Assembly (NCBI RefSeq): GCF_032970905.1
Contig: NZ_JAWJZA010000007.1
DNA length: 64,000 bases
Source: Veillonella absiana
Lineage (GTDB): Bacteria > Bacillota > Negativicutes > Veillonellales > Veillonellaceae
Direction: 5' to 3' (one strand)
Of the stretch, positions 26,387-34,748 are shown piece after piece. The notes beneath the pieces were generated by a model that saw nothing but the letters and a program-made list of their open reading frames with translations, was not told the DNA's origin and searched no databases. The stretch's first letter is position 1. The number at the start of each line of letters is the position of its first letter. A program made the translations under genes and the position numbers.

Positions 26387-27206
26387 ATGGAACGATGGTA
26401 AAGAGCTACAATTACATGACGGCACATTAATCATGGGAATTTTAAATGGCACACCAGATTCATTTTCTGATGGTGGTTTATACAACTCCGTGGACGCTGC
26501 CGTGCAACATGTGAAAGATATGATTGTAGATGGTGCGGACCTCATCGATTTAGGGGTAGAATCCACTTCTACATATCGACCAGGATTTACACCACTCACG
26601 GCAGAGGAGGAAATCGAACGATTGGAATCATTACTTGAACCAGTTCTCGGGGCATCTACTGTACCAGTATCCATCGATACATACCACGCTAAAACGGCAG
26701 ACTACGCCTTTAGTAAAGGAGTCCATATATTAAATGATATATGGGGACTTCATTATGACCGCGATATGGCAGACGTCGCTGCGAAACATCGTGTGCCTGT
26801 GATTATCATGCATAATAGCAATGACACTGATTATGGCGATATCATTGAAGACATGAAAGCCTTCTTCTTTACCGCTGTAGACAAAGCTTTAAAAGCGGGC
26901 ATTATGCCACAAAATATTTGGCTCGATCCAGGCATTGGTTTTGGCAAAACAGAGGCTCAAAATATTGAGGTTATGCAACGATTGGGTGAAATTACAGCTC
27001 ATGAATTCCCTGTATTATTAGCGCCTAGCCGTAAACGTTTTATTGGTGCTATGCTTGGTAATGTACCACCAGAAGAACGCGACGAAGGAACGGTAGCTAC
27101 TTGTATCACTGGCGTGTTCCAAGGTGTTGATATGGTGCGCGTACATAATGTGAAAATGCATAAACGTGCTCTAGCTGTGGCTGATGGATTATTACGAGGT
27201 GAATAA
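26364..27206 (+). CDS. folP: Dihydropteroate synthase with an insertion in the pABA loop
   Basis: The 280-residue enzyme joins pABA to the pterin pyrophosphate and is the sulfonamide target. NGTPDSFSDG (28-37) is the loop 1 signature. Loop 2, normally GGESTRPG, reads GVESTSTYRPG (64-74), a three-residue insertion of S-T-Y before the RPG. Later family marks are SIDTYHAKTA, the NDIWG strand, DPGIGFGKT and APSRKRFIG. I chose ATG 26364 with GGGAGG 12 bases ahead; an ATG 36 bases earlier is possible. Its stop overlaps the folB start (TAATG). Confidence 0.92.
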   Translation: MFKRRHYKWNDGKELQLHDGTLIMGILNGTPDSFSDGGLYNSVDAAVQHVKDMIVDGADLIDLGVESTSTYRPGFTPLTAEEEIERLESLLEPVLGASTVPVSIDTYHAKTADYAFSKGVHILNDIWGLHYDRDMADVAAKHRVPVIIMHNSNDTDYGDIIEDMKAFFFTAVDKALKAGIMPQNIWLDPGIGFGKTEAQNIEVMQRLGEITAHEFPVLLAPSRKRFIGAMLGNVPPEERDEGTVATCITGVFQGVDMVRVHNVKMHKRALAVADGLLRGE

Positions 27207-27568
27207 TGGACCGTATCGTACTTAAAAATATGGGCTTTTATGGCTATCATGGTAATTTAGAATCCGAACAATCCCAAGGTCAACGTTTTTATGTGGACGT
27301 TGAGGTGAAAACGGATTTAACCAAGGCCGGCCAAACCGATAATTTAGAGGATTCCATTAATTATGTGGAAATCTATAATACCGTTAATGCCGTGATGACA
27401 GGGGAACCTCGTCACTTGTTAGAAAAACTTGGCGCTTTAATTGCCGATGAATTGTGGAATAACTATAAGGGTATCGTAGGGTTATCCGTTACTGTCCGAA
27501 AACCGTCCGTGCCTATCGCAGGCATGTTAGACTACGTTGAGGTTATTACCACACGAGGCCAATTCTAA
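27206..27568 (+). CDS. folB: Dihydroneopterin aldolase
   Basis: The 120-residue protein has the FolB hallmarks: FYGYHGNLESEQSQGQRFYVDVEV (active-site Glu) at about 11-34, the conserved Tyr region INYVEIYNTV, and the C-terminal Lys in VRKPSVPI. It cleaves dihydroneopterin to the hydroxymethyl pterin used by FolK. It is joined to both neighbours by one-base TAATG overlaps. Confidence 0.93.
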   Translation: MDRIVLKNMGFYGYHGNLESEQSQGQRFYVDVEVKTDLTKAGQTDNLEDSINYVEIYNTVNAVMTGEPRHLLEKLGALIADELWNNYKGIVGLSVTVRKPSVPIAGMLDYVEVITTRGQF

Positions 27569-28041
27569 TGTACACCTATTACATTAGCGTAGGCTCTAAT
27601 CTCGGTAAACGTGAGGGGTACATTCAAACAGCTCTTGATACATTGCAAACTGTGGACGGCGTCATGTCCGTTATATCATCAACACTGCTGGAAACAGAAC
27701 CGTGGGGCAATACTGATCAAGGTGTGTTCCTCAATGGTGTGTTCCGTTGTGAAAGTACCATCGAACCAATAGATATGCTCCATCTGTTGCAAGGCTTAGA
27801 ACAGGCGGCCAATCGGGATCGGAAGGTGCACTGGGGACCTAGGACGCTGGATTTGGATATCATATTGGTTTTTGATGAAAGTGGAGCATTACTTCAAGTT
27901 AATACGCCTGAATTAATCGTGCCACATCCATATTTCTGGGAACGAAATTTTGTGCTTGAGCCATTGGCGGAATTATGGCCGGAATTTTCTTATCAAGGGC
28001 AATCGATAAGGCAACGTGCTCAGGAGCTACAGGAGGCATAA
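27568..28041 (+). CDS. folK: Hydroxymethyl-dihydropterin pyrophosphokinase
   Basis: The 157-residue protein shows SVGSNLGKREGYI near the N-terminus and the FolK signature RKVHWGPRTLDLDIILV around 90-106, with LIVPHPYFWERNFVLEPLAEL near the end. It transfers pyrophosphate from ATP to the pterin, supplying FolP. It is the last gene of the folate operon. Confidence 0.93.
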   Translation: MYTYYISVGSNLGKREGYIQTALDTLQTVDGVMSVISSTLLETEPWGNTDQGVFLNGVFRCESTIEPIDMLHLLQGLEQAANRDRKVHWGPRTLDLDIILVFDESGALLQVNTPELIVPHPYFWERNFVLEPLAELWPEFSYQGQSIRQRAQELQEA

Positions 28042-28139
28042 GATTCGCTATGAGTAAAATAGGAAAAATCTTATGCTCCAGTATGTAACATTTTTACAAC
28101 TTAAAGAGAAGTGGGACCATATGGGCCAATATACGAAAA

Positions 28140-28183
28140 AAGACCATTGAATGGCAGTTATTAGAACTGGCTTCAATGGTCTT
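28140..28183. terminator. Hairpin after the folate operon
   Basis: AAGACCATTGAA pairs with TTCAATGGTCTT, with an inner helix (AGTT/AACT). There is no good T run after it on the plus strand, but A-rich sequence precedes it, so it would work better as a minus-strand terminator. Confidence 0.5.
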
Positions 28184-28215
28184 ATCAACCATGGCGTTGG
28201 GGCCTCGATGAGGAA

Positions 28216-28341
28216 ATGCCAGAGGAAGTGACTGTATCCAATTACGATAAAGATTCCACCTATGCATTAAAATACGGTAAAATTTATCGCGCTACTGATT
28301 TTGTGAAAGACTATGAATCCTACCAAGCTGCTAAAAAGTAG
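28216..28341 (+). pseudogene. Short 3' remnant of an unrecognised gene
   Basis: A 41-codon frame from an internal ATG ends with stop at 28339. The reading is also open upstream to about 28184 (QPWRWGLDEE), just after the hairpin, without a start or ribosome site. The protein-like composition (NYDKDSTYALKYGKIYRATD) suggests the tail of a lost gene. It ends 26 bases before the lipoprotein gene. Confidence 0.4.
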
Positions 28342-28367
28342 TAGATGGTATTTGAAGGGAATATAGT

Positions 28368-28847
28368 ATGTTGAACAAAAAATTATTACAACGGTTAACG
28401 GTAGCAGGTTTAATTGCGGTCACTACCATAGGATTCGCAGGTTGTGGGGACGAGAAAAAATCCATTACACCTGAACAAGCGGTAGCACAAGCAGAGCAAC
28501 AACAATTAGCGGAACGTAAAGCGGTACAAAGTATTGTGATGGATGGAGCACAATTAAAAGCCATTATGGAGGAATTAACCAATCGTCCTGAATTAAAAGG
28601 TAAAGCACTTCGCGTATTTCAAAGTGCAGAGTTTGATATTACAAACAAACGAATTGATATTCCGCTCCTAAAACCAGATTCACAAATGGACGTTGTCAAT
28701 TATACATATAATTTCGATACTAAAAAATGGGGAGATCCTACACCAGTTAAATTAGAAAAAAAGGCTACTCCTGAACTCGTGATGAGTTTTTGCATTGTGA
28801 AAGCCTCGCAATATAAGTTAACGCTTATGATTGCGAGGCTTTTATAG
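28368..28847 (+). CDS. Small lipoprotein, probably 3'-extended
   Basis: The 159-residue protein has a lipoprotein signal (hydrophobic stretch ending GFAGC, Cys near 26) and then a soluble Gln/Glu/Ala-rich and mixed domain. I do not recognise the family. The last 15 or so codons are made of a terminator hairpin (28800-28843), so the ancestral stop codon was probably upstream and has been lost. Confidence 0.65.
   Translation: MLNKKLLQRLTVAGLIAVTTIGFAGCGDEKKSITPEQAVAQAEQQQLAERKAVQSIVMDGAQLKAIMEELTNRPELKGKALRVFQSAEFDITNKRIDIPLLKPDSQMDVVNYTYNFDTKKWGDPTPVKLEKKATPELVMSFCIVKASQYKLTLMIARLL
28800..28845 (+). terminator. Terminator lying inside the end of the lipoprotein frame
   Basis: AAAGCCTCGCAAT pairs with ATTGCGAGGCTTT, with inner ATAAG/CTTAT, then TTTATAG. 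The stop codon of the frame is just after it. Confidence 0.85.
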
Positions 28848-29038
28848 TTAACTTTTTAATCGAGCAATTGAGTGCATTGTTCCGCTAATGACTAACTATT
28901 GTTCCGATATTATGAAATGATTGTGGAAAATGGACCGATATAGTAATGGGGATTAGAATATTTATCGAGCATGTTAATCTGACTACAGAAAAAATAACTT
29001 GTATTGCGAACTGTACTGCAAACTGCGTTACAAAAGCG

Positions 29039-29044
29039 TACAAT
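29039..29044 (+). promoter_or_regulatory. Likely -10 of the toxin-antitoxin pair
   Basis: TACAAT with a weak -35 (CTGCAA at 29016). The preceding 40 bases contain partial repeats of ACTGCAAACTGCGT-like sequence, where RelB-type proteins might bind. The rest of 28848-29067 shows nothing else. Confidence 0.35.
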
Positions 29045-29067
29045 ATTAGTAAGAAGAAGGTGTTTTC

Positions 29068-29361
29068 ATGAAAGACTCAACAGTAAGCGCTCGTGTTGAA
29101 TATGCTGTTAAAATAGAAGCTAAAGAAATATTACGTCAGTTGGGCATTCCTGTTTCTGTCGTCATTAATTCCCTCTACCGACAAATTATTTATAAGAACG
29201 GAATTCCTTTTGCATTAACGATTCCAACTAGACCTAAAGCACTAGATGAATATACAAAAGAGGAATTGGATGAAAAATTAATGCGTGGCTATAAAGAGGC
29301 ACTTGCAGGACAAGGAGAACCTTTTGAAGCTGTATTTGATGAGCTTGAGCGAGGTCTGTAA
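29068..29361 (+). CDS. RelB/DinJ-type antitoxin
   Basis: The 97-residue protein starts with a ribbon-helix-helix DNA-binding region (STVSARVEYAVKIEAKEILRQLGIPVSVVINSLYRQI, about 4-40), as in RelB/DinJ antitoxins, followed by PFALTIPTRP and an acidic tail that would wrap the toxin. GAAGAAGG precedes ATG 29068. The cognate toxin gene follows two bases on but is truncated. Confidence 0.88.
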   Translation: MKDSTVSARVEYAVKIEAKEILRQLGIPVSVVINSLYRQIIYKNGIPFALTIPTRPKALDEYTKEELDEKLMRGYKEALAGQGEPFEAVFDELERGL

Positions 29362-29363
29362 TT

Positions 29364-29579
29364 ATGGACATCTATAAAATTGTTATTACGCCAACTGCTA
29401 AAAATGATCTTATAGAACTTAAGCGATATATTAACGAAGTGATTTTAGCACCTGAGACGGCCAAACAATATATTCGAGCAATAAGGGTGGCAATTCAAAA
29501 GTTGTCATATACAGCTGGAGCAATGCCTCTAATATATGAAGAGCTATGGAGAAGCAAAATTGTCTTTATTTACATTTGA
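29364..29579 (+). pseudogene. Truncated RelE/YafQ-type toxin
   Basis: The frame gives 71 residues, against about 90-100 for the family. The N-terminal RelE fold elements are there (YKIVITPTAKNDLIELKRYI, and MPLIYEELWRSK), but the final strands that carry catalytic residues are missing. The reading ends in IVFIYI where it meets the end of the convergent dehydrogenase gene (10-base overlap). It is probably inactive. Confidence 0.75.
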
Positions 29580-30523
29580 TTCGCTTTTTCCACATGTTCC
29601 TTAATCACAGAACAGGAATGTTGGAATGCTTCTAATTCTTCATCAGTTAAATGTAATTCAAAGATTTCTTCGATACCGTCCTTGCCAATAATAGCAGGTA
29701 CAGATGCGAAGATACCGGTTACGCCATATTGACCATCAAGGTAGCAAGAGCAAGGTAATACTTTCTTTTCATCATGGAAGTAGGCACGGATTAATTCAGT
29801 GACAGCACTAGCAATGCCAAATTCGGTAGATCCTTTACCTTCCAATACTACATAACCGCCAATTTTAACATCGTCTAATACCTTAGCATGATCAAGCTCA
29901 GGGAATCGATGTGGCATTTCTTCTTGCAATTCTGTTAATTTTTTGCCGCCCACAGCCACATGAGACCATGGAATCATAGCGCTACCGCCATGTTCCCCCA
30001 TGCAATAGGCCGATAGGGAACGACGGTTTACGTTTAAGCGAGTGGATAATTCCTTTTGGAAACGAGCGGAATCAAGGGCTGTACCAGAGGAAATGATTTT
30101 GTGAGCTGGATAATCAAGGTGTTCGCGTAGGTAGGTTACCACCACGTCCGCAGGATTGGAAATACTGATGATGAATCCATTGAAACCAGATGCTTTGATG
30201 CGAGGGATAACGTCCTTTAATACCTCAACGGTGTTACCGAGACTTTCAAGACGATCTTGATAAAAATCAGGTAATGGACCAGCACTGAATACGAGAACAT
30301 CGCAGTCTCCACATTCCTCAATAGGGCCAGCTGTAGCCGTTACATGATGTGGTAGATAGCTGACTGCATCCATTACGTCAAGCGCTTGTGCTTGTGCTTT
30401 TTTTGTGTCGATATCCATCATGTATAATTGATTGACTTCGCCTTGTAATGCCAAAGAAAATGCTACGTGAGAGCCTACGTGCCCTGTACCGATAATGCCG
30501 ACCTTGCGTAATGAAATAGACAT
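29570..30523 (-). CDS. LDH/MDH-family 2-hydroxyacid dehydrogenase
   Basis: The 317-residue protein has NAD-binding GTGHVGS (12-18), SNPADVV (122-128), D151/R154 and the proton-relay His178 in GEHGGS. In the substrate loop, GPLPDFYQDRLES, the arginine is Arg91 and the specificity residue seven before it is Leu84, where lactate dehydrogenases have Gln and malate dehydrogenases Arg. This resembles L-2-hydroxyisocaproate dehydrogenases, so branched or larger 2-oxoacids may be used. It stands alone on the minus strand. Confidence 0.85.
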   Translation of the reverse strand: MSISLRKVGIIGTGHVGSHVAFSLALQGEVNQLYMMDIDTKKAQAQALDVMDAVSYLPHHVTATAGPIEECGDCDVLVFSAGPLPDFYQDRLESLGNTVEVLKDVIPRIKASGFNGFIISISNPADVVVTYLREHLDYPAHKIISSGTALDSARFQKELSTRLNVNRRSLSAYCMGEHGGSAMIPWSHVAVGGKKLTELQEEMPHRFPELDHAKVLDDVKIGGYVVLEGKGSTEFGIASAVTELIRAYFHDEKKVLPCSCYLDGQYGVTGIFASVPAIIGKDGIEEIFELHLTDEELEAFQHSCSVIKEHVEKANQM

Positions 30524-30635
30524 AGAATTACCTCCGATTTCTCAACATATGAGGGCCTAATGTAGAAAATGAAATTAGGTCCAAAATTTACATAGAATTG
30601 AATAAATTTATTATAGCATATAAGCTGATTTATGG

Positions 30636-30641
30636 TATAAT
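30636..30641 (+). promoter_or_regulatory. Extended -10 before the divIC/ftsB-like gene
   Basis: TGGTATAAT, 89 bases before the chosen start. Confidence 0.5.
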
Positions 30642-30729
30642 TTATAAACGTTCATAGGTATAGACAAACTACATGTGGACCTATGATTTTAGTGAAAGTT
30701 TAGCACTGGCATACTGGAGCGTGACATAC

Positions 30730-31032
<303 letters not shown>

Positions 31033-31130
31033 AAATAGACTAGGTTATAGTCTATGGGGTATCTGATAAAGGCCTATATTTTATAAATTACATAGGCATA
31101 ATATAGGCATAATTTTTACGATGTTTGTCA

Positions 31131-31159
31131 TTGACATGGCCATTCATGCCACATATAAT
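31131..31159 (+). promoter_or_regulatory. Perfect consensus promoter of the S1-protein gene
   Basis: TTGACA (31131-31136), 17-base spacer, TATAAT (31154-31159). It lies 64 bases before the start. Confidence 0.85.
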
Positions 31160-31222
31160 GGCAAATATAGTTTATTATATGTTCTAATAATAAGCACCGT
31201 AACATGAGTTGTAGGAGGCTAC

Positions 31223-31768
31223 ATGGCAATCGAAGTTGGTAACATTCTTGACGGAACAGTAACCGGTATTACGAAATTTGGAGTGTTTGTTGATTTAGGG
31301 GAGAAACAAACAGGTCTAGTTCACATTTCAGAGGTGGCTCACGGCTACGTAGAGGATATTAATGATGTTCTTAAGGTACAGGACCCTGTGAAAGTGAAAA
31401 TTTTATCTATTGAGGGTAATAAAATTGGTTTGTCTATTAAACAAACACAAGCAAAGCCTCAATCAGAACGTCCTCGTGAACGTTCTGCAAAGTCTTTCCC
31501 GAGTGATCGTCCTAAATTTAGCAATGATAGACCTAAATTTAATAGTGATAGACCCAAGTTTGAACAAGGTGACCGCCCACAAGAGCGTCGTGAATCTAAT
31601 GGTAATCGTGAATACGCTGATCGCCCACGTCGCGCTAACAATAAACAAAGCTCTGCATCCTTTGAGGAAAAAATGAAAATGTTCCTTAAGGACAGTGATG
31701 AACGGTTACATGATTTGAAACGCAACACAGAGTCTAAACGTGGTGGCCGAGGCGGTCGTCGCGAATAA
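31223..31768 (+). CDS. S1-domain RNA-binding protein with DRPKF repeats (YabR-like)
   Basis: The 181-residue protein has an S1 domain at about 3-72 (GNILDGTVTGITKFGVFVDLGEKQTGLVHISEVAHGYVED). A disordered, highly charged tail follows with near-repeats of D-R-P-K-F plus two residues (31511-31565 in DNA, 21-base period), then DRP/RR-rich sequence and an ending RGGRGGRRE. The position between divIC and tilS matches Bacillus YabR. Probably a ribosome- or RNA-associated factor. GGAGG precedes ATG 31223. Confidence 0.85.
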   Translation: MAIEVGNILDGTVTGITKFGVFVDLGEKQTGLVHISEVAHGYVEDINDVLKVQDPVKVKILSIEGNKIGLSIKQTQAKPQSERPRERSAKSFPSDRPKFSNDRPKFNSDRPKFEQGDRPQERRESNGNREYADRPRRANNKQSSASFEEKMKMFLKDSDERLHDLKRNTESKRGGRGGRRE

Positions 31769-31842
31769 TTTTAGTGATAATTGCTCTGTTTTGTTAGTTT
31801 GAGATGGCAATGTGACGAGCAGTACAATTGAATACATAAATG

Positions 31843-31869
31843 AGATGATGCAATGCATCATCTTTTTTA
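31843..31869 (+). terminator. Terminator after the S1-protein gene
   Basis: AGATGATG, loop CAATG, CATCATCT, then TTTTTATT. Confidence 0.8.
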
Positions 31870-31913
31870 TTATAATGAAAGAATGAAATAGGATTAATAT
31901 GATAGGAGTAATC

Positions 31914-32813
31914 ATGAAAGATATAGAGAACGGTACGAAACTAGCCATTATAGACATGGGCTCTAATTCCATTCGTTTGTTGTTAGGGACTTTCACAAAT
32001 GGAGAGTGGCACAATGAACCAAAAACATTATGGACCACACGTTTAGGTAAACGAACTACAGAAGGCTTGTTAAGCGATGAATCCATCAGCGCATCATTGA
32101 CAGCATTAGGAGAGATTAAATCTGTTATTGAGGCCTATGGAGCTACCGCAGTCCATGGTTTTGCCACAAGCGCTGTGCGCGAAGCGCCTAATGGACAAGA
32201 ATTTATGGTGGAAGCAGCTAAGGTGTGCCCTATGGAATGGTCCATTTTGAGCGGTGATGAAGAAGCCATTTGGGGCTTTAAAGGGGCTCTCGTAGATCAA
32301 TTACCATCAGGAAAACATTATGCCACTATCGACATTGGTGGGGGCAGTACAGAACTTGCCTTGGGTTCCAAGGACGGTGTGTATTGGAGTAAATCTTATC
32401 CAGTAGGTGCAGTGCGCTTTCAACATATATCTGAAGATGGACCACAACGCGTGTGGGAGGAAACTCAATTTATGTGGGACCCTATGCCCATAAAGGGGGA
32501 ATTTGACGAGTTCGTTGCCATTGGTGGGACAGCTACCTCATTGGCGGCCATTGATTTAGGCCTTACAGAATATGATGGTACCAAGGTGCAACATCATAAA
32601 ATGACACGGGAACGCGTGGAAGGGCTCGTAATGGATCTTCGCTATATGTCCCGTGAGGAACGTCTAGAGGTACCCGGATTGCCAGCAGGACGCGCAGATA
32701 TCATCGTGGTGGGCGCTGAAATTTTGACATCCTTCATGGATGCCTATGAGGTACCACATGTATTCGTCAGTGACAAGGACGGTATGGAAGCATTGCAACA
32801 AGAATTACTATGA
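31914..32813 (+). CDS. ppx: Ppx/GppA family phosphatase
   Basis: The 299-residue protein has the actin-like phosphatase motifs: AIIDMGSNSIRLLLG at the start, GFATSAVREAPNG, IDIGGGSTELALG in the middle and AIGGTATSLAAIDLG later. Enzymes of this family hydrolyse polyphosphate and/or pppGpp. It is shorter than the two-domain Ppx of E. coli, as in single-unit forms. ATG 31914 with AGGAG five bases ahead is preferred to ATG 31899. It overlaps tilS by four bases (ATGA). Confidence 0.87.
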   Translation: MKDIENGTKLAIIDMGSNSIRLLLGTFTNGEWHNEPKTLWTTRLGKRTTEGLLSDESISASLTALGEIKSVIEAYGATAVHGFATSAVREAPNGQEFMVEAAKVCPMEWSILSGDEEAIWGFKGALVDQLPSGKHYATIDIGGGSTELALGSKDGVYWSKSYPVGAVRFQHISEDGPQRVWEETQFMWDPMPIKGEFDEFVAIGGTATSLAAIDLGLTEYDGTKVQHHKMTRERVEGLVMDLRYMSREERLEVPGLPAGRADIIVVGAEILTSFMDAYEVPHVFVSDKDGMEALQQELL

Positions 32814-33991
32814 CTGAATCTAAGGAATACATTCAAAGAAATATGAGCAAATCTAAGGAATACATTCAAAAACAATTTCATAGAACCGTATCAGAAACGC
32901 TGAAATCACACAATCTATTTCCTGATGGTTCTCGTATTTTGATTGGCTGCTCTGGCGGTGCTGATTCGCTTGCATTGGTGAAAGCCCTTCAAGGTGTGGC
33001 AAAACATCGTCATATGGATTGGGAGTTGGGTATCATCACTATCGACCATATGATTCGCCCTGAATCCGCTGATGAGCTAGAGGGGGTACGTCGATGGGCA
33101 AAGGAGTGGAAGGTTCCGTTTTTTAGTAGTGCCGTAGATATTCCCGCGCTAGCCAAAGAACGTCAAGAATCTTTAGAAACGGTGGGGAGAGATATTCGTT
33201 ATATAGAATTTCAATCTGTTGCTGATGAAGAAGATTACGATTATATCGTTGTGGCCCATCATAAGGATGATCAGGTGGAAACTATATTGGCTCATCTCAT
33301 TCGCGGTAGTGGCCTCAAGGGATTACTTGGTATGGATGTTATACACCAAGATTATGATCACGAAGTGCCCATCGTACGACCATTACTAGACGTTACAAAG
33401 GCGGAGATTAGGGAGTATCTAGGTACTTATGACATAGTGCCTTTCGAGGATCCTAGCAATGACGATATTACGTACACACGCAATAATATTCGTCACCAGG
33501 TGGTGCCTGCATTGCAGGCTATTAATCCGAATATTGTGGAAACGCTCTGCGGATTTAGCGGGCGTATGCGTGATATAGATGCATATTTAGAGGAACAAGC
33601 CAAGACTGTTGCAAAACGTGTTGTGACCTATAGTGATGAAGATTTAATCACGATAGCACAGTATAAAATGGCCATGAATATAGCAACTACGGATCGATTG
33701 CGACCAGGCGAACCTATTATTACCAATGATAAGGGCATCTTATTGGCCAGCATTAATCGTAGGGAACTGCGTAAGGAATCGATTGTCATGCAAACACAAG
33801 TATTGCAACAGGTGTGGTCAGCGGTGGAAGCTTTCACTAATGTAGATGTCACATTGAGTGCGACGCACATTAAACAATTATTGGATATTGTGAAGACAGG
33901 AGAACCGAAAACTTTCACCATAAAAGGGATTCATATGGTGGCTCAATGTGATACAATATGTGTATATGAAAATATGGAAAACATTCGATAA
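32810..33991 (+). CDS. tilS: tRNA(Ile)-lysidine synthase with duplicated N-terminus
   Basis: The 393-residue enzyme attaches lysine to C34 of the AUA-reading tRNA-Ile. The PP-loop CSGGADS is near 47-53, with DHMIRPESADELEG and HHKDDQVETILAHLIRGSGLKGL later; the last region is the tRNA-binding part. The N-terminus contains two copies of an 11-residue unit (SKEYIQ repeated), from a 33-base in-frame duplication; ATG 32843, at the second unit, could be the older start. Confidence 0.92.
   Translation: MTESKEYIQRNMSKSKEYIQKQFHRTVSETLKSHNLFPDGSRILIGCSGGADSLALVKALQGVAKHRHMDWELGIITIDHMIRPESADELEGVRRWAKEWKVPFFSSAVDIPALAKERQESLETVGRDIRYIEFQSVADEEDYDYIVVAHHKDDQVETILAHLIRGSGLKGLLGMDVIHQDYDHEVPIVRPLLDVTKAEIREYLGTYDIVPFEDPSNDDITYTRNNIRHQVVPALQAINPNIVETLCGFSGRMRDIDAYLEEQAKTVAKRVVTYSDEDLITIAQYKMAMNIATTDRLRPGEPIITNDKGILLASINRRELRKESIVMQTQVLQQVWSAVEAFTNVDVTLSATHIKQLLDIVKTGEPKTFTIKGIHMVAQCDTICVYENMENIR
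32817..32870 (+). repeat. In-frame duplication in the tilS start
   Basis: A 21-base stretch containing CTAAGGAATACATTCAAA is identical at 32817-32837 and 32850-32870, with a 33-base period. It repeats the N-terminal coding sequence. Confidence 0.85.
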
Positions 33992-34012
33992 ATGAATTTT
34001 GTGGAGGTTATG

Positions 34013-34558
34013 ATGCATAACGACGTAAAAGAGATTTTATTATCTGAAGAACAAATTGCAACGCGTGTTCAAGAGTTAGGGGCGGCGATTGCTGTTGATT
34101 ATAAAGACCAAGAAGTTGTTCTGGTTGGTGTTTTGAAAGGTGCTGTTGTATTTTATGCAGATATTGCTCGTGCTATCGGCGAAGACATGGACGTTAAACT
34201 AGATTTCATGTCTTGCTCTAGTTATGGTGATGGCACAACAAGTACTGGTGTAGTTCGTATTTTGAAAGACTTAGATCGTTCCGTGGAAGGTAAACATGTG
34301 CTCGTTGTAGAGGATATCGTGGATACAGGTACAACATTGCATTATTTATTAGATAATTTGAAAGCTCGTGGAGCAAAATCCGTTCGCTTGGTGGCATTGC
34401 TGAACAAACCAGAACGACGTAAAATGCCGGTACATGTAGATTACGTTGGTTTTGAAGTGCCAGATTATTTCGTGGTTGGATATGGTCTTGATTATGCAGA
34501 GAAATATCGTCAATTGAAATACATCGGTATTTTGAAAGAAGAAGTATACCAAGCATAA
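34013..34558 (+). CDS. hpt: Hypoxanthine phosphoribosyltransferase
   Basis: The 181-residue enzyme salvages hypoxanthine and guanine with PRPP. The PRPP motif VLVVEDIVDTGTTLHYLL is at about 96-113, and FMSCSSYGDGTTSTG (flexible loop) and KPERRKMPVHVDYVGFEVPDYFVVGYGLDYAEKYR follow the family closely. GGAGG (34003-34007) places the start at ATG 34013 rather than 34010 or the upstream in-frame ATG. It follows tilS by 21 bases. Confidence 0.93.
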   Translation: MHNDVKEILLSEEQIATRVQELGAAIAVDYKDQEVVLVGVLKGAVVFYADIARAIGEDMDVKLDFMSCSSYGDGTTSTGVVRILKDLDRSVEGKHVLVVEDIVDTGTTLHYLLDNLKARGAKSVRLVALLNKPERRKMPVHVDYVGFEVPDYFVVGYGLDYAEKYRQLKYIGILKEEVYQA

Positions 34559-34666
34559 GAATAGTAAAGACCTATGAAAATGTGAATGCTAGTATGATAT
34601 AGTGGCATTTCCTTGTACTATGATAGGATTTTATGAAATAGATAGGCATAAATTGAATATTTATGA

Positions 34667-34705
34667 TATAATAGATAAGTCCATTCACATTTGGATGCAC
34701 TTATC
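34667..34705 (+). promoter_or_regulatory. ftsH promoter and 5' leader hairpin
   Basis: TGATATAAT gives an extended -10 (TATAAT 34667-34672). Right at the expected transcript start is a 14-bp hairpin (34674-34687 with 34692-34705, two mismatches, GATAAGT/ACTTATC at the base, loop CATT). A stem at the 5' end may stabilise the mRNA or bind a regulator. Confidence 0.55.
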
Positions 34706-34748
34706 GAATTTTGAGGAATAGAATAGTTTAAATGAAAGGGGTAATACA

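Noticed and set aside
31459..31728. Open frames antisense to the S1-protein tail
   Set aside because: They arise from the repetitive coding sequence on the other strand and lack start signals.
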